From NCBI GenBank assembly GCA_017642855.1, contig JAEPOO010000001.1:2333469-2397468 (forward strand): 64,000 nucleotides of DNA, in the 5' to 3' direction. The notes under the pieces were generated by a model that was not told the DNA's origin, made no database searches, and worked only from the letters and a program-made list of their open reading frames with translations. A program made the position numbers and the translations under genes. Positions 38,254 to 47,500 of this stretch are shown piece by piece (positions within the stretch are counted from its first letter, which is position 1; each line of letters begins with the position of its first letter). Source of the stretch: Pseudomonadales bacterium. Its GTDB lineage: Bacteria; Pseudomonadota; Gammaproteobacteria; Pseudomonadales; Azotimanducaceae.

Positions 38254-39051
38254 ATGACCACGCTGATCGCAGGTGTCGCCGCTTGCGTCTTCTATCTGAT
38301 TGCCACGGGTCTACAGCTACGCAGCATCCTGAAAGGCACATACCGTGCGGGGCTTATCAGGAGTCTGACAGTGACCGCGGTCATCTGCCACGGATTCACA
38401 ACATATCGCGGATTTGTCAGCAGCCAGGGATACGATCTTGGGTTGTACCACATGCTGTCTCTGGTGGGGCTTATTATTGTGGTTATGGTGCTGCTTAGCA
38501 GCCTGCGTAGACCGGTGGACAACCTCTTTCTCGTGATCTTCCCCTTCGCGATCGTCACCATAATTATGGATACCCTCTTTGCGGGCGAATACACACCAAG
38601 AGGCGACATCACCGGTGGGATATTCAGCCACATCATTCTTTCCGTGATTGCCTACAGCATACTCACCATTGCGGCAGTGCAGGCCATCTTACTGTCATTT
38701 GGGGACAATCTGTTGCGCCATCATCAACTCGTTTTGCTCAGGAACATGCCGCCCCTCGAAACGATGGAACAGCTTTTGTTCGAAATGCTTTGGGCAGGAC
38801 TTCTGTTTCTCACCCTGAGCATCGTGTCAGGCTTCGTCTTTCTTGAAGATCTGTCGGGCCCAGGACTGGTTCACCACACGGTCATCACCCTTGCTGCATG
38901 GCTTGTGTTTATCGTTTTGCTTTGGGGTCGTTATCAACTGGGTTGGCGCGGCGCGGTTGCTTCTCGCTGGGCACTGGCCGGTTTCGTGCTGCTTGCACTG
39001 GGATACTTCGGTAGCAAGCTGGTTCTCGAGGTCATTCTGGGTCGCAGCTGA
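38254..39051 (+). CDS. Cytochrome c assembly-like inner membrane protein (YpjD/CcsA family)
   Basis: A 265-residue protein with about eight hydrophobic helices resembling CcsA/CcmC-type haem-handling membrane proteins. The segment YDLGLYHMLSLVGLIIVVMVLLSSL and the later WAGLLFLTLSIVSGFVFLED and LVHHTVITLAAWLVFIVLLWGRYQLGWRG follow the family layout, with His residues near helices. It is divergent from ffh and upstream of the CorC/HlyC gene, the same order as PA3747-PA3748 in P. aeruginosa. Its precise function is not established. Confidence 0.85.
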   Translation: MTTLIAGVAACVFYLIATGLQLRSILKGTYRAGLIRSLTVTAVICHGFTTYRGFVSSQGYDLGLYHMLSLVGLIIVVMVLLSSLRRPVDNLFLVIFPFAIVTIIMDTLFAGEYTPRGDITGGIFSHIILSVIAYSILTIAAVQAILLSFGDNLLRHHQLVLLRNMPPLETMEQLLFEMLWAGLLFLTLSIVSGFVFLEDLSGPGLVHHTVITLAAWLVFIVLLWGRYQLGWRGAVASRWALAGFVLLALGYFGSKLVLEVILGRS

Positions 39052-39118
39052 AGCTATTGACAGCCCTGCGTTGAACTCGTACAACTGCACTCCCACATAA
39101 AATACGAGGTCTCCATTT

Positions 39119-40381
39119 TTGGACGATCCGTCGACGGGTGCCTTACTGGGCTCCATCATCCTGTTAGTGATTGTATCTGCGTACTTCTCCGGTTCTGAGA
39201 CAGCCATGATGGCACTCAATCGCTACCGCATTAAACACCTCAGCAAAGAAGGTCATGGCGGCGCAAGGCGCGCCGAAAAACTCCTTGAAAGGCCCGATCG
39301 TTTACTCGGTGTAATCCTGATTGGAAATAACCTGGCGAACTTTACTGCTGCGTCACTGGCAACCGTGCTCGCACTAAATCTGCTGGGTGAAGCGGGTGTC
39401 GCCGCAGCGCCGGTCATTTGTACCATCGTTTTTCTTGTCTTCGCTGAGGTCGCACCAAAGACCATTGCGGCGGTATATCCGGAGAAAATCGCTCTACCCA
39501 GTTCTTACCTTCTGAAAATCCTGCTGTGGATCAGCTATCCCTTCGTTTGGCTGGTTAACGGTATCGCCAACAATCTCCTGAAGCTGTTCGGAGTACGCCA
39601 TGAGGAAGCAGGGGAGGATCACCTGAGTCTTGAGGAGCTGAGAACCGTGGTTCACGAGGGCTCTCAGGTTGCCGGTAAACACCAGGACATGATGCTCGGC
39701 GTCCTTGATCTCGGAAAGGTCACCGTTGATGACATCATGGTGCCTAGAACAGAAATTATGGGTATCGATATCGAAGATGACATGGATGAGATTGTGGCGC
39801 AGATTCGCAGTGTGCAGCATACACGTCTGCCTGTATTCAAAGAGGACATCGATAGAATCATCGGCATGCTGCATGTAAGAAACGCCGCCAGATTCCTTAT
39901 CGACGGCAATTACACAAAAGCCGCATTGCTGCAGGAAACCACTGAACCGTATTTCGTACCCGAAAGCACACCGCTGGAAACGCAGCTCATCAACTTCCAG
40001 GGAGAAAAAGAACGTATCGCAATGGTGGTTGATGAATACGGTGACATCCAGGGCATTGTGACGCTGGAAGATATCCTTGAGGAAATTGTTGGCGACTTTA
40101 CAACAGACCTTGCCGCGACCAGTGTTGATATTCATCCTCAGGAAGACGGTAGCTATCTGGTCGACGGCGGAGCACAGATTCGTTTGCTCAATCGCACACT
40201 GGGCTGGGAGTTACCGATAGACGGACCCAAGACTTTGAATGGATTGATCACCGAACATCTGGAGACGATCCCGGATGCCAATATCTGTTTTACGATCGAG
40301 AACTATCGTTTCGAGATCGTGCAGATCCACGACAACATGATTCGCACGGCGAAACTGTCGGAGCCTCCCGAACCGTTCTAA
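39119..40381 (+). CDS. CNNM/HlyC/CorC family transporter (CorB-like)
   Basis: A 420-residue protein with an N-terminal DUF21 membrane domain (about 1-170; YFSGSETAMMALNRYRIKHL is the signature), two CBS domains (VDDIMVPRTEIMGIDIEDD and VVDEYGDIQGIVTLEDILEEIVGDF) and a C-terminal CorC-type domain. Relatives take part in magnesium or cobalt transport and resistance. The start is TTG with GAGGT 8 bases before it. No partner gene is adjacent other than the cytochrome assembly-like gene upstream. Confidence 0.92.
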   Translation: MDDPSTGALLGSIILLVIVSAYFSGSETAMMALNRYRIKHLSKEGHGGARRAEKLLERPDRLLGVILIGNNLANFTAASLATVLALNLLGEAGVAAAPVICTIVFLVFAEVAPKTIAAVYPEKIALPSSYLLKILLWISYPFVWLVNGIANNLLKLFGVRHEEAGEDHLSLEELRTVVHEGSQVAGKHQDMMLGVLDLGKVTVDDIMVPRTEIMGIDIEDDMDEIVAQIRSVQHTRLPVFKEDIDRIIGMLHVRNAARFLIDGNYTKAALLQETTEPYFVPESTPLETQLINFQGEKERIAMVVDEYGDIQGIVTLEDILEEIVGDFTTDLAATSVDIHPQEDGSYLVDGGAQIRLLNRTLGWELPIDGPKTLNGLITEHLETIPDANICFTIENYRFEIVQIHDNMIRTAKLSEPPEPF

Positions 40382-40713
40382 ACCCCTTCTCCACAAGCGC
40401 GTACCGGAGAATACCGGGGCATACACGCGCTTACCTCGCTTCGGCGTCCTGCCTCAGCATCGGAACAGGCATCACTCGCTACTCCGGCATCCTGCCTCCG
40501 TACGCTCGCGAACTACGCTCGTGCATACCCCGGCTATTCTCCGAATCACGATTCTCGCGAGTAGCTGCTCCGATGATCGTGAGGCGAGCGTGCCCGGGTA
40601 ACGGGGTGCGGCAGACTCGCGGGCAGGAAAGCCCGCGTGTCAGAGTTACAGGGATGTACTCGAGCGGTGACGCGACCCATTACCCGTGGCAGCGAGCCCT
40701 TTGATCTATCAGA
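40382..40713. repeat. Gene-free structured intergenic element with nested inverted repeats
   Basis: No coding sequence is supported in these 332 bases. Two imperfect inverted repeats dominate. The first pairs 40405-40429 (CGGAGAATACCGGGGCATAC...) with 40516-40543 across about 87 bases. The second pairs 40590-40606 (GTGCCCGGGTAACGGGGT) with 40676-40691 and encloses a hairpin CGCGGGC/GCCCGCG at 40618-40638. The look is that of a dispersed extragenic palindromic element or folded RNA. It lies between convergent genes, the CorB-like gene and leuA, where it could also act as a terminator, but no U-tract follows the stems. Confidence 0.6.
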
Positions 40714-42429
40714 CTAGATCTGCCACTTTCGATTGACGGACGCGATGATCGACTTGAAAGCAGCCGTCGTGGTGTTCTGGCTGATGCCAACACCATAGTA
40801 GCGGTTACCCTGCTCGTCGGTGATTGCCAGAATACAGATCGCCTGCGCCTCAGCACCTTCGTTCAGCGCATATTCCTGGTACTCAACCACATTCAGCGGC
40901 TCGTTCAGCGTTTCCACCATGGCGTTGATAAAAGCATCAATAGGGCCGGAACCGGCACCGTACACTTCCACCTCATTGTCTCCGACCTGGACTTTCGCCT
41001 GACAGGTTTCACCACCATCGGACTCTGAATGCACCTGATAGTCGATCAGCTGATAAGGTCCTTCAACTTCAATGTACTCATTGACGAAGGCTTTCCAGAT
41101 CATGTCCGGCTTAAGTTCACCGCCATCCGCTTCGGTAAGCTTCTGAACAATCGGACTGAATTCGAGAAGCAGCGATCGAGGTAAAGACACACCAAAATGG
41201 TGTTCCAGAATGAAGGCAACACCGCCCTTGCCTGACTGGCTGTTTACACGAACTGTTTCGCGGTAGGAACTGCCAACGTCTGCTGGATCGATCGGCAGGT
41301 AAGGCACCTCCCAATCGGTGTCACCACCGGCTTCTACGTATTGCATGCCTTTCTTGATCGCGTCCTGATGTGAGCCGGAAAACGCTGTGAAGACCAGCTC
41401 GCCGGCATAGGGTTGTCTGACGTGAATGGGGATCTTGGTGCATTCCTCGCTTACGGCAACAATCTTCGGCATATCAGAAAGATATAACCTGGGGTCAATA
41501 CCCTGGGAGAACATGTTCATCGCCATGGTGATCACATCGAGGTTACCGGTACGTTCACCGTTACCAAACAAGGTGCCTTCGATTCTCTCTGCACCCGCCA
41601 TCAAACCAAGCTCGGAAGCTGCAACGCCAGTGCCTCGGTCGTTGTGCGTGTGCAGGCTAATCACAGCACTGTCGCGATTCGGCAGATTACGAATGAAATA
41701 TTCGATCTGGTCCGCGTAAATGTTTGGTGTCGCCATTTCTACTGTGGACGGCAAGTTGAGCACTATTTTGTTCTCGGGCGTCGGCTTCCAGGCTTGCATC
41801 ACTGCGGCGCAGATCTCTACCGCGAAATCCATTTCAGTCGCGGTATAGCTTTCCGGCGAGTATTCCAGTGTCAGATTCGTACCCGATGCCACAAGATCAC
41901 GGGTGTTATCCCAAACAACCTGTGTTGCATCGGTCGCAAGTTTTACGACCTCTTCACGACTCATATTGAAGACAACTTTACGCTGCAAGGTCGAAGTCGA
42001 GTTATAGAGATGGAAGATCACATTCTTCGCACCTGACACGGCTTCGCAGGTTCGCCGAATCAGCTCTTCCCTCGCCTGGCACAGCACCTGGATAGTGACA
42101 CCTTCAGGAATTCGATCCTCTTCAATGATCTTCCTCACGAAGTCGAAATCAGTCTGCGATGCCGCAGGGAATCCTACTTCAATTTCCTGAAAGCCAACTT
42201 CGATAAGCAGATCCCACATTTTCTGCTTCTCGTTCGGCGTCATGGGTTCAATCAGCGCCTGATTTCCGTCACGAAGATCAACGCTGCACCAGCGAGGTGC
42301 TTCGTCAATGATATTGTCAGGCCAGGTTCGATCTTTCAGCGCAACCGGCTGGAAAGGTTTGTACTTGTGAAACGGCATTTTCTTCGCCGTCGCGTTATCG
42401 GTATTCATCGATGGATTTTCAGCATTCAT
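40714..42429 (-). CDS. leuA: 2-isopropylmalate synthase
   Basis: LeuA condenses 2-oxoisovalerate with acetyl-CoA, committing carbon to leucine. The catalytic core begins APRWCSVDLRDGNQALIEPM (about 44-63) and includes HTHNDRGTGVAASELGLMAGAERIEGTLFGNGERTGN, which holds the metal-binding histidines and FGNGER. A C-terminal regulatory domain (about 440-571) would bind leucine. The 571-residue length is the long LeuA type found in Pseudomonas. The start may be the ATG at 42429 or an internal ATG at codon 8. It is preceded by a leucine-rich leader ORF. Confidence 0.96.
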   Translation of the reverse strand: MNAENPSMNTDNATAKKMPFHKYKPFQPVALKDRTWPDNIIDEAPRWCSVDLRDGNQALIEPMTPNEKQKMWDLLIEVGFQEIEVGFPAASQTDFDFVRKIIEEDRIPEGVTIQVLCQAREELIRRTCEAVSGAKNVIFHLYNSTSTLQRKVVFNMSREEVVKLATDATQVVWDNTRDLVASGTNLTLEYSPESYTATEMDFAVEICAAVMQAWKPTPENKIVLNLPSTVEMATPNIYADQIEYFIRNLPNRDSAVISLHTHNDRGTGVAASELGLMAGAERIEGTLFGNGERTGNLDVITMAMNMFSQGIDPRLYLSDMPKIVAVSEECTKIPIHVRQPYAGELVFTAFSGSHQDAIKKGMQYVEAGGDTDWEVPYLPIDPADVGSSYRETVRVNSQSGKGGVAFILEHHFGVSLPRSLLLEFSPIVQKLTEADGGELKPDMIWKAFVNEYIEVEGPYQLIDYQVHSESDGGETCQAKVQVGDNEVEVYGAGSGPIDAFINAMVETLNEPLNVVEYQEYALNEGAEAQAICILAITDEQGNRYYGVGISQNTTTAAFKSIIASVNRKWQI

Positions 42430-42458
42430 ATTCGGTATCTCGGATTTTTTGTTTCGCT

Positions 42459-42473
42459 CCTGCGGATCGCAGG
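42459..42473 (-). promoter_or_regulatory. Hairpin between the leucine leader and leuA
   Basis: CCTGCG-ATC-CGCAGG forms a 6-bp stem 30 bases before the leuA start. It is not followed by Us on the transcribed strand (AAACAAAAAA follows), so it is not a classical intrinsic terminator. It could be part of a translational or rho-linked attenuator, or have no role. Confidence 0.4.
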
Positions 42474-42505
42474 CACCGGGCTGTGCAGGTATTTGAGAAG
42501 GCCGC

Positions 42506-42607
42506 CTACAACGGCAGTCGTAGCAGCAGGCCTGAAAGCTGTGCAGGCGAGCGCAGCAGCTGAGGAGTGCTGCTTGGACGAACTTCGAATCTTGCCTTCG
42601 TGTTCAT
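42506..42607 (-). CDS. Predicted leucine-rich leader peptide upstream of leuA
   Basis: A 33-codon ORF with eight leucines, at 17, 18, 24, 27, 28, 29, 31 and 33, ends 76 bases before leuA. Its last codons with the stop form a hairpin: CTACGAC-TGCC-GTTGTAG (complement of 42505-42522) nested in GGCC/GGCC, which a ribosome stalled on the CTG-CTG-CTA run would open. The sequence CCTGCACAGC occurs both in codons 21-23 and again after the stop. The arrangement matches leu leader peptides known in other proteobacteria. The missing U-tract terminator leaves the mechanism open. Confidence 0.65.
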   Translation of the reverse strand: MNTKARFEVRPSSTPQLLRSPAQLSGLLLRLPL

Positions 42608-42653
42608 TCGCTCTGCGGGTAACCGATAGATTTCAGACGCGAACTATAAACGC

Positions 42654-43175
42654 CTAGCCGAGGGGTTTCAAATCCTTCTGGAAACGCTTGTAGTTAGCAA
42701 CGTACCCCTCAGCGCTCATGGTGAGACCAGTTATGGCGGCATCGTTCAGCTCACGAACCACCTTGCCTGGTGAACCCATAACAAGTGAGCCATCTGGAAT
42801 CTCTTTGCCTTCAGGAATCAGGGAGTTGGCGCCAATCAGACAATTTTTGCCAATTTTGGCGCCATTGAGAATCACCGCGTTGATACCAATCAGGGAATTG
42901 TCGCCGATGGTACAGCCATGCAGCATAACTTTGTGACCAACAGTCACCCCTTTACCAATGGTCAATGGCATACCCGGGTCCGTATGCAACACCGATCCAT
43001 CCTGAATGTTGGAAGCTTCGCCCACGGTGATCACGTCATTGTCACCACGCAGCACCGCGTTAAACCAGACGCTGGCATCATTCTCCAGAACAACCGCACC
43101 CAGTACAGTTGCGCTGTCTGCTATCCAATAGTCGCCTTTAAATTCCGGTGATCTGTCTCCCAGCGTGTAAATCAT
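42654..43175 (-). CDS. Gamma-class carbonic anhydrase family protein (YrdA-like)
   Basis: A left-handed beta-helix hexapeptide-repeat protein of 173 residues. Repeats run from [22 protein letters not shown] through [32 protein letters not shown], which holds the three zinc histidines typical of the gamma class ([13 protein letters not shown]). Homologues such as YrdA and CaiE-like proteins are assigned as carbonic anhydrases or acyltransferases; the activity here is not proven. It is transcribed toward leuA and separated from nudL by a tandem array. Confidence 0.88.
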   Translation of the reverse strand: MIYTLGDRSPEFKGDYWIADSATVLGAVVLENDASVWFNAVLRGDNDVITVGEASNIQDGSVLHTDPGMPLTIGKGVTVGHKVMLHGCTIGDNSLIGINAVILNGAKIGKNCLIGANSLIPEGKEIPDGSLVMGSPGKVVRELNDAAITGLTMSAEGYVANYKRFQKDLKPLG

Positions 43176-43213
43176 GATTGCTCCCTATTCAGTTAACCGG
43201 ATTATCGCAGAGC

Positions 43214-43361
43214 GCCCTCAGCGCGATAAAGAGCCCTCAGCGCGATAAAGAGCCCTCAGCGCAATAAAGAGCCCTCAGCGCAATAAAAGCCCTCAGCGCA
43301 ATAAAAGCCCTCAGCGCAATAAAAGCCCTCAGCGCAATAAAAGCCCTCAGCGCAATAAAGA
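43214..43361. repeat. 18-19 bp tandem repeat array (8 units) between nudL and the carbonic anhydrase gene
   Basis: Eight head-to-tail units: two of GCCCTCAGCGCGATAAAGA, then GCCCTCAGCGCAATAAAGA, four 18-bp units GCCCTCAGCGCAATAAAA, and a last 19-bp unit. The final unit overlaps the nudL stop codon (TGA in the complement of 43347-43349), so the array begins with the last codons of nudL (TTA TTG CGC TGA). There are no spacers. It fills nearly the whole intergenic region. Confidence 0.97.
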
Positions 43362-43931
43362 GATCTTTAGGAATTCATCGACGATCAGCGCCGTTAATCC
43401 CCATATCTCATAACCATCAAACTCAAAAACCCTGATCGTGTATGCCTCGCCATGCCGCGCCACCTCATCCACTCTCGCGGGTGATGATTGCTCAAAGAAA
43501 GTGAGCGGCACCTCAAAAACAGAAGCGATTTCATCCGGATTTGGAGAAAGCGTCACGCTTTCATCCAACAGACCAACAAAAGGCGTCACCATCAGCCCGT
43601 GCTTTGAAACAAAAGGTTTCAGCTCTCCAAGTATCTCCACCGAATCGGGTGAGATACCCAGCTCTTCTTCGTTCTCCCGAAGCGCAGTCCAGACTAACGA
43701 GTGATCAGTGGCGTCTTCTTTACCACCGGGAAAAGCCACTTCACCGCCATGGCTGCTGAGGCCACCAGCGCGTTCGGTCAAAAGGATGTGGGGCTCGAGA
43801 CCGCGATCACGAAGCGGAATAAGAACGGCTGCACGGCTACGTTGACGATGAAAGGCCGGCACAGGATCCGGCCGATAACCCGCCAACTTATGTCTAATGT
43901 CATCAAGCATACTTTTCGGTGATTCCGACAT
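43347..43931 (-). CDS. nudL: Nudix CoA pyrophosphatase (NudL family)
   Basis: A 194-residue Nudix hydrolase with the box GGEVAFPGGKEDATDHSLVWTALRENEEELGI and the NudL-type upstream segment RAAVLIPLRDRGLEPHILLTERAGGLSSHGG; NudL enzymes hydrolyse coenzyme A or its derivatives. Its C-terminal codons lie within the first unit of the downstream tandem array. It is divergent from another Nudix gene with only 19 bases between the start codons. Confidence 0.9.
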   Translation of the reverse strand: MSESPKSMLDDIRHKLAGYRPDPVPAFHRQRSRAAVLIPLRDRGLEPHILLTERAGGLSSHGGEVAFPGGKEDATDHSLVWTALRENEEELGISPDSVEILGELKPFVSKHGLMVTPFVGLLDESVTLSPNPDEIASVFEVPLTFFEQSSPARVDEVARHGEAYTIRVFEFDGYEIWGLTALIVDEFLKISLLR

Positions 43932-43938
43932 GATCCTT

Positions 43939-43944
43939 TATACT
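43939..43944 (+). promoter_or_regulatory. Candidate -10 element for the zinc-ribbon Nudix gene
   Basis: TATACT lies 6 bases before the ATG at 43951, so transcription would begin at or next to the start codon, giving a leaderless or nearly leaderless mRNA. There is no convincing -35 hexamer or ribosome site. Confidence 0.35.
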
Positions 43945-43950
43945 TTGCGC

Positions 43951-44505
43951 ATGAATTATTGTAGCGAATGCGGCAATTCAGTCACGGAACAGATCCCAGA
44001 GGGTGACAATCGACTTCGTTTCGTTTGTATTCAATGTGAAGTCGTCCACTACCAGAATCCAAAAGTTGTCACTGGGTGCCTGCCCTTCCACGAGGATAAG
44101 GTGTTGCTCTGCAAAAGAGCCATCGCGCCTCGTTCCGGTTACTGGACATTACCTGCTGGCTTTCTCGAGAACGGAGAAACCGCAGCGGAAGGCGCCTTGC
44201 GCGAAACGATGGAAGAAGCAAACGCCAATGCTGAAGTTCTGGATTTGTATACCTTGTTCAGCCTGCCCCACATTTCACAGATCTACATGTTCTATCGAGC
44301 CAGGCTCATCGATCTGGACTTTCATCCAGGCATTGAATCTCTGGACACTCGACTTTTCTCAGAATCGGAGATCCCATGGCAGGAACTGGCATTCCCCGTG
44401 ATCACTGAGACACTAAAACACTACTTCAGCGACTTACCTGCCAATCATTTCCCGACTCGATCTCAGGATATCTTGATCGACCGAAAACGGGACCCGGTTC
44501 GCTAA
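43951..44505 (+). CDS. Zinc-ribbon Nudix hydrolase
   Basis: The 184-residue protein has an N-terminal zinc ribbon ([11 protein letters not shown] and [14 protein letters not shown]: four cysteines at about 4, 7, 26 and 29) followed by a Nudix box [26 protein letters not shown]. Similar proteins are grouped with NADH pyrophosphatase-like ADP-ribose hydrolases; the substrate is unknown here. The ATG at 43951 is preferred, because upstream in-frame starts overlap nudL coding sequence. It is convergent with purL, overlapping by 4 bases. Confidence 0.88.
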   Translation: MNYCSECGNSVTEQIPEGDNRLRFVCIQCEVVHYQNPKVVTGCLPFHEDKVLLCKRAIAPRSGYWTLPAGFLENGETAAEGALRETMEEANANAEVLDLYTLFSLPHISQIYMFYRARLIDLDFHPGIESLDTRLFSESEIPWQELAFPVITETLKHYFSDLPANHFPTRSQDILIDRKRDPVR

Positions 44506-47500
44506 GCCACCCAGACCCGAGCATTTCTGAATAATCGCATCCACGGTGCGTCTTCTTCCCAATCATCCGGATGCCACGAATGCTGCGCTGTCCGGAACAC
44601 ACGTTCCGGATGCGGCATCATTGCGAGCACCTTCCCATCGAGACTGGTCACTCCTGTCATCCCACCCGGTGAGCCATTGGGGTTACTGGGATAGTTGGTC
44701 GTTGCATCACCAAAGTGATCAGAGAAACGCAGGGCAATCTGCTCACGATTAATCAGGTCATCCATAGCGATACGCGTCAGCGTGGCGCGACCTTCACCAT
44801 GACTAACAACAATGGGCAATAAAGCACCACGCATACCTCGCAGGAAGATTGATGGACTTCGCTCGACGCGCACGAGACTCAACCTAGCCTCAAACTGTTC
44901 TGATTCATTACGAATAAACTTCGGCCATGAATCTGTTCCAGGTATCAGCTCCTTGAGAGTCGCCAGCATTTGAGCCCCATTACAGACCCCTAACGTAAAA
45001 CTATCAGCTCTCTCGAAGAACTCCTGGAAAGAATCCCGGGAACGCTCGTGATAAAGGATCGATTTCGCCCAGCCTTCGCCTGCACCCAGCACATCGCCGT
45101 AGGAAAAGCCGCCGCAGGCAACAAGACCCTTGAACTGCGCCAATGCCGTATCTCCCTTAAAGATTTCCGACATGTGGACATCCACCGCAGTAAAACCTGC
45201 TCGAGTGAAAGCTGCGGCCATTTCTGTCTGACTGTTGACACCCTGCTCTCGTAAAATGGCGACCAGAGGCCGGACACCCGTCGCAATCATAGGGGCCGCG
45301 ATATCTTCGTTAATATCAAACCTGTGCTCTGCAATCAAACCAGGGTCATAGTCTTCGCCAATCGTGTTGAACTCTTCCTGCGCACACTTGGGGTTATCAC
45401 GCAGGCGCTGAATCTGAAAGCTGGATCTGCTCCATTGTCTTTCAAGTTCCGCCCGGGAAGAAGTCACCAGTTCTCTGCGCTTGTGCATGATCCGAATCGC
45501 CTGGTCTTTCCTGACTCTGGCGACTTCTGTGGCACTGATTCCATTGTCAGTCAGCTCACCAATCAGCTCTTCAACCTTCTCAGTTTCCACCTGCACCACA
45601 GCCCCCAGCTCCTCATTAAAGAGGAAGTGCATCGGGTCTTCTTCGTCTGGCACTGTGACTTCAATTCCGCAGCGCGCAGCAAACCCCATTTCCAGCAACG
45701 TGGTGATCAACCCCCCATCAGAGCGGTCATGGTATGCAAGAATGTCTTCGCGCTTCTCCTGCACAAACGCGAAAAAACGTTTGATGATTTCAGGATCCTC
45801 CAAATCCGGTGCTTCATTACCCAGTTCTGAATAACACTGCGCCAGAATGCTGCCGCCGAGTCTCTGTCGACCTCCGGCCAGATCGAGCAGAAGAATCACC
45901 GTTTCCTCTTCCAGCGGGTAAAGCTCGGGCGTAATGGTTTCGCGGACATCCAAAACCGGTGCGCAGGCTGTCACAATCAGCGATAACGGCGAGGACACAG
46001 ACTTGGGTTCAGCGTCTTCCTGCCAACGGGTCTGCATGGAAAGAGAGTCTTTCCCTACGGGGATAGAAATACCCAGCTCAGGACAAAGCTCCATGCCAAC
46101 GGCCTCGACGGCATCATAAAGGTTCGCATCTTCTCCGCGGGCACCGACCGCCGCCATCCAGTTCGCGGAAAGGCTGATGTCCTGCAGTTTGGCCACGTTG
46201 GCCGATGCGATGTTGGTGATCGCTTCGCCAATCGCCATGCGCGCAGAGGCACGGCTTGAGATTAACGCAACCGGCGTTCGTTCACCCATCGCCATCGCTT
46301 CTCCGGTCGAACCGGTAAACCCGGATGAAGTTACCGCAACGTCAGCAACCGGTGTCTGCCAGGGTCCAACCATCTGATCCCGATATACCAGGCCACCAAC
46401 GGTTCTGTCGCCGATGGTAATCAGGAACTTTTTGCTGGCAACCGTCGGATGATTCAAGACGCGAACCAGCGCTTCCGCAATATTTCGGTTGGTATCAAAA
46501 GCTCTCAGCTCCAGCGGCGCGCGTGCCACTTTCTTCTGAAGCTTGGGAGCGTTACCAAACAGCGTCGCCAGTGACATATCCACCGCGCGTTCGCCAAGGA
46601 TATTATCGTTAACTCGGAGCCGGTTTCCGTCTTTTGCTTGACCCACAACCGCATAGGGGCAACGTTCCCGGTCACAAATTCGTGTAAATTGATCCAGATC
46701 TGCAAATCGAACCGCCAGGACATATCGTTCCTGTGCTTCGTTGCACCAGATCTCCATGGGACTCATGCTGATTTCGGCGTTCGGTATTCTGCGCAATTCA
46801 AAGTCACCGCCCACACCACCATCTTTAACGAGTTCAGGCAGAGCGTTTGATAAACCGCCAGCACCCACATCGTGAATAAACTGGATTGGATTGTCGTCAC
46901 CAAGCTGCCAGCACGCGTCGATGACCTCCTGGCAACGATGCTGCATTTCCGGATTGCCCCGCTGCACACTCGCAAAGTCGAGTTCTTCAAGGCTCTCGCC
47001 TGTCGCCATGGATGAAGCCGCACCGCCGCCAAGACCAATCAGCATGGCCGGCCCACCGAGCACGATCAGAGCAGCACCCACTTCAATCCGATCTTTCTGA
47101 ACATGTTTTTCGCGGATATTGCCGATACCACCAGCAATCATGATGGGTTTGTGATATCCGCGAACTTCACCATCCACTTCCTGCTCGAAGGTACGAAAGT
47201 AACCGGTGACATTGGGTCGACCAAATTCGTTATTGAAGGCGGCCCCGCCAATGGGTGCTTCAATCATGATGTCCAGTGGCGTAGAGATTCTTGAGGGACT
47301 ACCGTAATCAATTTCCCAGGGCTGCAAAGCACCGGGAATCTTGAGGTTCGATACGGTGTAGCCAGTCAACCCCGCCTTGGGTTTGGCACCCCGACCGACC
47401 GCACCCTCATCTCGGATTTCACCACCCGCTCCGGTTGCCGCACCAGGGAATGGCGCTATGCCAGTGGGGTGATTGTGCGTTTCAACCTTCATGAGAATAT

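Noticed and set aside
42459..42473. Intrinsic terminator in the leuA leader
   Set aside because: The hairpin is followed by As, not Us, on the transcribed strand, so it is listed only as a possible regulatory hairpin.
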